Assembly (NCBI GenBank): GCA_036897625.1
Contig: JAYMTA010000695.1
Span: forward strand, 1 to 25,131
From: Pelargonium cotyledonis
Lineage: Eukaryota > Streptophyta > Magnoliopsida > Geraniales > Geraniaceae
Reading direction: 5' to 3'
Length of the DNA: 25,131 nt
The notes beneath the pieces are model-generated. The model did not search any database. It saw only the letters and a program-made list of their open reading frames with translations, and was not told the DNA's origin. Shown in pieces: positions 1 to 8,825 of the stretch. Position 1 is the first letter of the stretch, and each line of letters starts with the position of its first letter. The translations under genes and the position numbers were made by a program.

Positions 1-2868
1 ATATATATATATTTGAGCACACCAATATTTTTGCTATTTTCATCAACTATTTCAAAAAATTGGCTAAGCCTTGTTGAGGTTTGGTTCAAATTTTTTATCA
101 ACATGAGTGTTTTCTATCGAAAAAAAGTTCCAACTATTGGGTTTAACACCGTTATATATTACTTGAAAATTAACTGTATGAAAATGCAACAAATTTGTTA
201 AAAATTAGAGCTTTTACGTTAAGAATCTAATATCTCTCACAACTTGAAAAATATTATTTGATCGCAATTATCTGTAAAATGCATGAATTAAGATCATAAA
301 TAATGGTCAAAACCAGCAATCAATAGTAAGCGAACAACAAATTATTTTAAAAAACTAGTTGTGTTCTCGGACCGCACTCTTAGGTTTCGTTTGATTGAAC
401 TCACTTTTACGTTCTCTAATACATTATTTTTGTACTAGAAGCGATAAGCATAAAAAAAACACTTTTATAAATGAGTTAAGGTTTTATATTTTGAGAACCT
501 AGCTAACTATTAATTAGATTAGCAATTATTTAAACAAAGCAAGTGTGGTGCCTAATCAGACTCCAAAACCGAACAAGATCAATCAATGAACACAGTGAAT
601 GAGAAGAAATTATGTTTTTCTATTTTTTCCAACAAGAAACTCAAAACATATATATAGTTTGCGCAAAATATGAGTACGAAATTGCAAATAAAATGTCTAT
701 ACAGTCTCAGAATAACATAAAGCGATGGAGCTTATTGCAAAACGATAAGTTTTAACTGTTGATCATCTGTTTTTAACATGTCGGTCTAATTTCAAGTTTC
801 TACCGGTTACGAACACGTAGTGATCCCTCGCATGACTCTATAGGTTGGGCAACTATAGTCTTGAAGTAAAAATGACTTTGATTGTTCTTCAATTGGTATT
901 CACAAGATTTATACTTAAACCATTATTAGCTAATTAAAATGGGTTTGCTTGAAAAGGTAATATAGAATAGGGTAACACCACATTTGAGTGATTGGTTAAA
1001 AAAAATGATATCCAAAGATAATACACACATGGTTAAATTGATAAAAATGATACCACAAATCTATAAAATGTTGACAAAATAACATCTATAATTGAAACTA
1101 ATGTCACGAATCAATGTGGACAAATTTTGTATCGTTAAATAGTTCAAACTCATAAAATTTTAAGCTAACGTATTGATTCAATTGATATCGTGTTTTAGCA
1201 AATTTAACTCCGTTATATAATTTAAATGAAATAAATGAACCAAAATGACACAAACATTTTTACTCATTAGTTGTGTTTAAATAATAATTATAAAATAAAA
1301 ACAATTCACACAACTCTAAAATTAGTATACCAACTTCATTAATTATAAAATTAAAAAAAAATGTGAACACTATCTTCTATTAAACTTCTAGAAAACAAAA
1401 TTGCTGTAACATTATATATAAACTGACATAACCTTGTAACATTTTATTTATTTATTTATAGAAAAAATTCCCTATTCAATGTGGATCTCAAGGAATGATC
1501 TAGAAAATGAGATCATCAAGTTATTATTATTATTTTTGGAGTGAGCTATGTAGAAATGGAAATAGATAGGAAGTGGTTCATTTGCTATGGGTGACCATAT
1601 CACCATTTATGATACAAATAAAGTGGCACAAAAATATCTTGATATTTCTTCTTCTCTCAAATTTTTTAATTTTTTTTTTTTGTTTCCATGGTTTAAAAAC
1701 ATATATAACTTTAAAATTTTAGGGCACAAAAATACTCGTGCCAATTTCTAGGCTACAGAGGAATCAATATTAGCTAAAGTGGGATATGGACCACACTAAC
1801 ATATTGTACTCACATTTAGTCTAGTCATTTTCTTGTCCATCATCAAATGGTATGTTTCAAAAGTTGATTGGATATTGAATTACTAGGTGATATATGTGAG
1901 AAAAATATAAAAAAAATATGGGAGAAAGAGGTTATTTTATAAATGTACGAGAATTTAGTATTAACTAGTTACACGCTATTTCTTACATTAATAAATATAT
2001 ACAAGTTTAATTACATTTGATATTTTTTGCACCGATAAATATATTCAAGGCTATTGAAAAGTATGTTTGTAATAATATATGTATATATGCAAAACACACG
2101 TACCTTCCATACACACGTCACTTTTCTTCTTAAGAAATGATAAGTTTTAGATAAATCCGATAAACTTATCACTTGATGCACATTATTTTTTAAAACATAT
2201 GACAACTATAAGTTTTTTCAAATTTGTCCCGCTAGTTAAATCCAATCAAAAATTAAAAAAAAAACAAAACATATAGAATCTAAAAGTTGAATTACCACAT
2301 GTACCATACATGTGATAAGGGGGTGATTATTTTTGTCAATTTAACCACATAATAGATTTGAAAACATTTGTAATAACCATTTATTACCAAAAAAAAATCC
2401 TAAAAATCACATGCATTAAGCAGTGATGCAAGGAAATGAAGCAGACAAACCCTTTCCCTAACCCGGCTCTAAAATAGTTTCATGCTGGTCGTGTTCGAGT
2501 TGGGTCTAGTAAAAATATGGTCGGATGTCGAGTACTCGCAATTTCGAGTCCAAATTGTTAGCTCTAGTTGAAACTCACCAATGAGTAGAGATGCGGTTTA
2601 CATGGTAATGAAAGAGAAGGGCATAAAGGTAATTTCACTTAAAAAAAAAAAAGCACTTTCTATTAGGCTTCCTAGACCGCGTCATTATTCAGAAACCTGA
2701 AACTCATTATTTGACTCAGCCCATTATCTTTGAAGTCTTAATCCGAAAAATCGAAATCAATTTTTATTTTATTTTTGTTTCCTAAAACCAAAAACCCAGA
2801 AAAGTAAAAGGAAATCAGGAGCTGAGTCACAAATCACAGCACAAACTAGGAAATAAACTAATTTGAAA
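1..2868. other. AT-rich intergenic region upstream of the lipoxygenase gene
   Basis: No coding region, RNA gene or intact mobile element can be supported here. The short ORFs at 13-201 (+) and 2011-2205 (-) have no family resemblance and sit in AT-rich DNA. The window opens with an (AT)n run at 1-12. Around 2460-2580 there is a degenerate stretch with phrases such as gagtactcgca and tttcgagtcc, which resemble repeat remnants seen elsewhere in the window (about 9480-9790 and 23200-23900). The last few hundred bases are presumably the lipoxygenase promoter. They contain two AP-1/GCN4-like palindromes, TGACTCA at 2712-2718 and TGAGTCA at 2823-2829. Binding by bZIP factors is inference only. Confidence 0.6.
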
Positions 2869-2874
2869 AACGTG
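2869..2874 (+). promoter_or_regulatory. Candidate T/G-box (AACGTG) of the lipoxygenase promoter
   Basis: AACGTG lies 32 nt upstream of the TATA box of the 13-lipoxygenase gene. This T/G-box variant is a known target of MYC2-type bHLH factors in jasmonate-responsive promoters. Lipoxygenases of this class are typically induced by wounding and jasmonate, so the site fits the gene's function. A six-base motif occurs often by chance, so the assignment rests on its position close to the core promoter. Confidence 0.35.
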
Positions 2875-2905
2875 TGAACACTGGACCGGTGTGTATGTCC
2901 ACGCT

Positions 2906-2913
2906 TATATATA
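2906..2913 (+). promoter_or_regulatory. TATA box of the 13-lipoxygenase gene
   Basis: TATATATA sits 136 nt upstream of the start codon. A start site 25-35 nt downstream would fall near 2935-2945 and give a leader of about 105-115 nt. That leader is C/A-rich (caaccaacccaccacc) and has no ATG before 3050, as expected for an efficiently translated plant 5' UTR. The transcription start itself is inferred. Confidence 0.65.
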
Positions 2914-3049
2914 GTTATATACAACACTCTCGAATCATAATCGATCAATCACCAACCAACCCACCACCAAATTCATCACCAAGCACACAAAAGATCAAAT
3001 CTTTATTCGTTTTCTCGACGAATCTCAGTGCTTGACAGAGTGATTCACG

Positions 3050-6000
3050 ATGGCACAGGCCAAAGAAATCATGGGTTCTTCTTTACTCGATCGATCTTCG
3101 TATCTGTGTTCTTCAAGATCGAAGCTTTTTTATTTTCAGAGCCAGAGGAAGAGCCGGTTCTGGGTCGGTCCGGGTCTGGGTGGGACCAGGAGTGTGAGTT
3201 TGAGGACTAGTTTTCGAGGTCCTGTGGCTGCGATCAGCGAGGATTTGGTGAGGTCGGCGACGACGAGTTCTGCGCCGGCGGCGGCAGAGAAGGCGGCGAA
3301 GGGGAAGGTGAGAGCTTCTGTGACGGTGAGGAACAAGAGTAAGGAGGATTTGAAAGAGACTATTGTGAAGCATTTGGATGCTTTTACTGATAGGATTGGG
3401 AGGAATGTTGTGCTTGAGCTTGTTAGTACTGAGATTGATCCAAGTAAGCTGCTGGTTTTAATGCTGTTGGTTTGGATTCAGATTTTTTTATTTTTGTGAC
3501 ACTTGTTGACTTTTTTTTGTTGTTTTCTATTTTGGGTTATCAACCTTTTTTTTGTGTTTGCTAGCTCAAATGGATCATTATTGTGTTGGTGGTACTGAAA
3601 TTTGATCTCATTTTCTCCATCTGGGTGTCCCTCAACTGTTGTTGATATTGCTTCAAATTGATGGTTTTTTGTGACTCTAGTTTGCTTTGTTGAGTTATCA
3701 ACTCTGTTCTTGAGCTTGTTGGTACTGAAATTTGATCCAAGCAAGCTCATTTTCTCCACCTGGGTGTCTCTCAACTGCTGTTGATTTTGCTTCAAATTGA
3801 TGTTTTGTGTGTGTCACAAGTGTTCTTTGTTGTGTTATCAACTTTGTTCTTGAGCTTGTTAGTACTTAATTTTGATCCAAGTAAGCTCATTTTTCCAATT
3901 TGGGTCTCTCAAATGTTGTTGATTTTGCTTCAAAATGAACATTTTGTTCAACTAGTGGACTTTTTTTTTTGTTGTTGTTTTCTTGGCCATCAACTTTTTT
4001 CTCTGGTTTTGCACTTGTTTATGTCTTCAAATTGATAATTTTTGTGCCACTAGTTGTCTTTTTAACCTAGTTTTCTTCCATAGATTGTCAACTTTGTTGT
4101 TCGATTTTGTAGTTTTAAAGGTCATCAAATTGATTGAAGATTGTTACTTTTTGTTGTAGGAACCAAAGCTCCAAAGAGAAGCAATGGAGCTGCGCTTAAG
4201 GATTGGTCAAAGAAATTGAATGTTAAAACCGAGAAGGTTCATTACACTGCTGAGTTCACAGTAGATTCAGATTTTGGAGTTCCTGGCGCAATCGCCTTAA
4301 CCAACAAGCATCAGAAGGAGTTTTTCTTGGAGATCATCACAATTGAAGGCTTAGCTTGTGGTCCCGTCCACTTCCCGTGCAACTCGTGGGTGCAATCGAC
4401 GAAAGATCATCCCGGGAAGAGGATATTCTTCTCCAATGAGGTACTAATCATCCCTTGTTCTTGATTGATCCATGTGAAAATTAATTGGTAAAAGTCCTAC
4501 CAAGTTTATGTTGAAAAGTCCATTCCACAAAGTATATTATAACTTGACAATGTGTCGGGTTTGTGTGATGGAAATTATAAAATTGAGTCCTACCAACCTT
4601 TTATAAAAATTCAGCCATATTTTAAATTGATTTGGAATTAGACATTGAAAGTTCTTACACTATAGAGAAAAGATAAAGAAACCCACAACAGCAATTGATA
4701 TCTTTATCGATCTGTGATTTCTTAGCATGCCTAGCTCAAACAATATCGTTGATTTTTTTGTGATTATATTGTGATCAGCCATACTTGCCACATGAAACGC
4801 CCGCGGGACTAAGAGGTCTGAGAGAGAAAGAGCTCAAAGACCTAAGAGGCGATGGTAAAGGAGTTAGGAAGTTATCTGATAGAGTATACGACTATGACAT
4901 CTATAACGATTTGGGAAATCCCGACAAAGGAATTGATTTGGCTCGGCCAAAACTTGGAGGCAAAGAAATCCCTTACCCTCGAAGGTGCCGCACTGGTCGT
5001 GTTCCTTCTGATACTGGTGAGTATTACCATCTTGATGATTCAAAATATAAAGGACTAATGCAACGGACTTACGTATGTATAATATATTCCCTTTTTCTTG
5101 TCATAGATATGAACGCGGAGTGTAGGGTTGAAAAGCCAACACCATTGTATGTGCCTAGAGACGAGCAATTCGAGGAGTCAAAGATGAACACATTTTCGGC
5201 TGGTAGGTTAAAGGCGGTGCTCCATAACTTGTTACCATCCTTGAAGGCGAGCCTCTCGTCTCGTAACCACGATTTCAGTGGGTTTTCGGATATTGATAGC
5301 CTCTACAAAGAAGGGATCCTCCTCAAATTAGGGTTGCACGAAGAGCTATTGAAGAAGCTTCCAATGATGGTGGATTCGGGCGAAGGGCTTCTCAGATACG
5401 ACACACCCCTAATAGTCTCGAGTAAGTACTCTATAACCATCAAAATCTTTTAAGGTCATATCGTTAAATTCATGATTGCTGAGACCCCACAAAATAATCT
5501 AAATTAGATACTGTCATTTTGTGGTATTCGTGGCCCTCGTGTTTAATGACAAATAATATTTATTTCGATGCTGAACAATAATAGCATTTGATAGTAGATT
5601 AGTTGGAAATAGAAGCAACCAACCTTTTCTTTTGTCTGGTTTCTATCAATATTTGTCTGTTGGAATTAAGACGAAAACTCAATCCAAGTCAAGGGTTGAA
5701 AATATATATATATCTTCATGTACCTTTGTCACATGATTCATGACCATTTTGCTAATCTGAGAAATGATTGTGCCCTACAGAGGACAAATTTGCCTGGTTG
5801 CGAGATGATGAATTTGCCCGTCAAGCCTTGGCTGGGATCAATCCGGTCAACATCGAGAGGCTTGATGTGTTTCCCCCAGTAAGCAAACTAGATCCCGAAA
5901 TCTACGGTCCACTCGAGTCTGCCCTCAAGGAAGAGCATATTTTGAGCCATCTTGGCGGCATGTCAGTCCAACAGGTAATTTTCCAAACCTGTCTTCTATT

Positions 6001-7947
6001 ATGTTATGAATAAGTGTCGGTTTTAGGTTATTCAAAAGAATTGGAACATTGTGCAAAATGACTTAACTAAACTTATTTACTTGTTTGTATGCTTGTTTGA
6101 AAAATAGAATCAGAGTATTCATTTACTAACTTTAGAATGATTAAAAGGTTAAAGGGTACAACTGTAAAGTACAATGATTTTCTTACGACGAAATTGTAAA
6201 AAATCTGCAACGACGCTTATTCAGAAACTGAACTATTATCAGCTATGTGATTGTTAACGAAATTATATGTTTTGTGATTTGCACAGGCCTTGGAGGAAAA
6301 TAAGCTGTTTATCGTAGACTATCACGACGTATACCTCCCATTTATTGACCGAATCAATGCCTTAGATGGCCGAAAAACCTATGCAACCCGTACTATATAT
6401 TTCTTGACCCCGAAGGGAATTCTTAAACCGGTAGCCATAGAGCTCAGCCTTTCACCATCCGGACCTAGTCACAGGTCGAAGCGTGTGGTTACGCCTCCAC
6501 ACGATGCGACTGGTAGTTGGATTTGGCAGCTCGCCAAGGCCCACGTGTGCTCCAACGATGCAGGTGTCCACCAACTTGTTAACCATTGGTAAGCAAAAAC
6601 GCATAAAACTTAGTAATGTAGAAATGTTGTATGTTGGAGTTGAATTAGTCTATGCGTTTAGTTTTTTTATTAGACTAACTTGTGTGAATGCTGATGATTT
6701 TGTGTAGGTTACGCACCCACGCGTGCATGGAACCGTTTATTCTTGCGGCTCATAGGCAATTGAGTGCAATGCATCCCATTTTCAAGCTCTTGGATCCACA
6801 CATGAGATACACACTGGAAATCAATGCACTGGCCCGACAAAACCTGATAAATGCTGATGGTGTCATCGAGGCTTGCTTCACTCCTGGTCGCTATTGTATG
6901 GAAATCAGCGCTTCGGCTTATAAGAACTGGCGGTTCGACAAGGAAGGCCTCCCGGATGATCTCATCCGAAGGTATGGATCTGATTTATTTGTTAAGTTGA
7001 TGTGATTTTTGAAATATATGTTAACCGAGAAAAGGGAATGTGTACAATGTTGTTAGAGAAACCTAAAATCGATATTAGGTCTTTAACTATTAGCTGGTCC
7101 TCGACATAGTATTATGGTCTCATTAGCTTAAACTTTTGTTATGGTGATTCTGATCAGAGTTATGTTTTTTTATTTTTTTCTTCGTTTCAGGGGAATGGCA
7201 GTGCCAGACCCAACGCAGCCTAATGGCATAAAGCTCATTCTCGAAGACTACCCATATGCCAGTGACGGGCTCCTAATTTGGTCAGCTATTGAGAACTGGG
7301 TACGCACTTATGTCAACCACTACTACCCAAACCCGAGCCATATATGCAACGACAACGAGCTACAAGCATGGTACTCCGAGTCCATCAACGTAGGCCACGC
7401 TGATCTCAGTGAGGAGCCCTGGTGGCCAACGTTGAAGAACGGTGAGGATCTCACCACCATCCTGACCAAAATCATATGGCTCTCCTCAGCGCAGCATGCT
7501 GCACTCAACTTCGGGCAATACCCTTATGGTGGGTACGTCCCAAACCGGCCACCCCTGATGAGGAGACTCATTCCCGACGAAAACGACCCCGAGTACAAAA
7601 ACTTCCTATCCGACCCGCAAAAGTACTTTCTCTTGGCATTGCCAAGCTTGCTCCAAGCAACCAAGTTCATGGCTGTGGTGGACACACTCTCTACCCACTC
7701 CCCCGACGAGGAGTACCTAGGCGAGCGGCAACATTCCTCTATTTGGTCGGGGGACGCGGAGATCGTCGAAGCATTCTACGAGTTCTCATCGGAGATCGGG
7801 CGGGTGGAGAAGGAGATTGAGAGGAGGAACAATGACCCTAGCTTGAGGCATAGGTGTGGAGCTGGTGTGTTGCCCTATGAATTGCTTGCACCAAGTTCAG
7901 AGCCTGGTGTCACATGTAGAGGTGTACCAAATAGTGTGTCAATATGA
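3050..7947 (+). CDS. LOX3/LOX4: Chloroplastic 13-lipoxygenase, LOX3/LOX4 type (8 exons, 914 aa)
   Basis: Non-heme iron dioxygenase that adds O2 to C13 of linolenic or linoleic acid in the plastid, the first step to jasmonates. Coding exons: 3050-3443, 4160-4440, 4779-5016, 5107-5421, 5781-5974, 6287-6588, 6708-6971, 7191-7947. All introns are GT..AG and frames join to 914 residues. The first roughly 65 residues are Ser/Arg-rich, like a transit peptide. A PLAT domain (about 100-250) follows, then the catalytic domain. Iron ligands are intact: H569 and H574 (GVHQLVNHW), H765 and N769 ([15 protein letters not shown]), and the terminal I914 (GVPNSVSI). C631-F632 is the 13-LOX regiospecificity pair, and A617 at the Coffa site predicts S-stereochemistry. 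The reading [12 protein letters not shown] and stretches such as [11 protein letters not shown] match Arabidopsis LOX3/LOX4 rather than LOX2, as I recall those proteins. The start at 3050 is the first ATG after the TATA box. Intron 1 is a repeat array and intron 3 (90 nt) is stop-free. Confidence 0.97.
3425..4130 (+). repeat. Degenerate tandem repeats (about 130-140 bp unit) spanning the exon 1 end and intron 1 of the lipoxygenase gene
   Basis: The unit runs through a block like agtactgagattgatcc, then caagtaagctcattttctcc, tgggtgtctctcaactg, ttgattttgcttcaaattga and gttatcaactttgttcttgagcttg. The first block occurs at the exon 1 end (3425), and again at 3591, 3721 and 3861, spaced about 166, 130 and 140 bp. 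Further partial matches (cttcaaattgat, gattgtcaactttgttgttc) continue to about 4130. The copies include the splice-donor context: CCAA|GTAAGC at the true donor 3444, CCAAGCAAGC at 3741 and CCAAGTAAGC at 3881. The whole 716-nt intron therefore appears to have grown by tandem duplication of its own 5' junction. Confidence 0.85.
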
Positions 7948-7969
7948 GCCTATGAGGCTCTCTAAACTC

Positions 7970-8074
7970 TAGGGGTGTTCGTGATTGGGCCTAAACCGAA
8001 AGTTTAGGCCCATTTGGACCTTCCTGACCTAATTTGATCAGGACGGTCCAATTCTGAATTGATGAACACTCCTA
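7970..8074. mobile_element. Short hAT-like MITE in the lipoxygenase 3' UTR
   Basis: A 105-bp segment begins TAGGGGTGTTC (7970-7980) and ends GAACACTCCTA (8064-8074). These are terminal inverted repeats of 11 bp with one mismatch, and they match the TAGGGGTG-type ends common in plant hAT MITEs. Inside is a perfect 10-bp stem, GGGCCTAAAC/GTTTAGGCCC, with a 5-nt loop. A second nested hairpin pairs TTGGACC with GGTCCAA and CCTGA with TCAGG. The flanking octamers (ctaaactc, cctacctc) share only 5 of 8 positions, so the target-site duplication is eroded or my ends are off by a base or two. It starts 22 bp after the stop codon and should be transcribed in the mRNA. Confidence 0.75.
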
Positions 8075-8299
8075 CCTACCTCTAGATAGTATATAGATTT
8101 GATGTTATTGTAGAAGATTAATTAAGATGCATGGTCATGGCATGAACATGTGTTAGGTGGCCATTTCTTGTTAAGAAGATGTGTTTGTATGTAGAGAGAG
8201 AGAGGAAGGTGCATTTTGGTGCCCTAGGTTTTAACTTAGAAGGGTTGTGTATATGCAAATAGATGGTTATATGTAAGTAGTGTTCTATGATATGAATAT

Positions 8300-8305
8300 A
8301 ATAAA
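8300..8305 (+). terminator. Candidate polyadenylation signal AATAAA of the lipoxygenase gene
   Basis: A canonical AATAAA lies 352 nt past the stop codon, in an AT-rich stretch. It would give a 3' UTR of about 370 nt containing the MITE. Plant poly(A) signals are loose, so other sites are possible. The gene converges on the kinase gene, whose stop codon lies about 520 bp further on. Confidence 0.4.
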
Positions 8306-8825
8306 AATTGTTCAAATTTTCCAAAATATTGTGCATCTTTTAGTGAAAATAATGGATTATGTTTCAAAATAGTCACTTTGTTTAGACAAATGTTTATAAA
8401 AGTATTAAATTTGAAACAAAAATTAAACAATTATTAGCTCTAGAATATACTATCAATGAAGATTTCAATTATTGTGCTTCATTGTACTTCGGAGATTCAT
8501 TGTTGAAGTGTTACAATTTCTATCATACGTCGTGTGTTCGAATTTTAATAAGTGGAACTGTAAAAATTATTGAAAATCGATAATAATCACTTAATTTGTA
8601 CAATATCTCTTGATTACATTCTATTTAATTGTACAAATTAAATGTTGATGTTTTCTTCATGTTGTGTATAGAGTGAAAACACTAACTCTAACTAATTCAT
8701 GTATTTGTATTGTATAAAAATATAGTGACAATTACAAGAGACCCCAAGCAAGCAATGCACAAATTGAATTTCCCAAAATGTGAAAAAAAAAATTGTGACA
8801 AAAAATCAAATCTACAATATGTCTC
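8306..8825. other. Convergent intergenic gap between lipoxygenase and kinase 3' ends
   Basis: AT-rich sequence shared by two converging transcripts, with no coding potential. It holds one perfect 13-bp inverted repeat (8591-8641, listed separately). A weak tRNA-like head around 8494-8550 (gaagtgttac, then tgtgttcgaattt) is too degenerate to call a SINE. The kinase poly(A) site must lie somewhere here, but no clear AATAAA was seen on the minus strand near the stop codon. Confidence 0.5.
8591..8641. repeat. Perfect 13-bp inverted repeat with 25-nt loop
   Basis: TTAATTTGTACAA (8591-8603) is the exact reverse complement of TTGTACAAATTAA (8629-8641). It lies between two converging genes, about 185-235 nt beyond the kinase stop codon on the minus strand, so it may fall in the kinase 3' UTR. 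Its AT-richness means chance formation is possible. Confidence 0.7.

Noticed and set aside
3050..7947. Assignment as a 9-lipoxygenase or as LOX2
   Set aside because: The N-terminal transit-like region and the C631-F632 pair point to a 13-lipoxygenase. Sequence detail agrees with the LOX3/LOX4 group rather than LOX2.
8494..8550. Possible third SINE head (gaagtgttac, then tgtgttcgaattt)
   Set aside because: The A-box is poor, the body does not align with the two confirmed SINE copies, and no flanking duplication was found.
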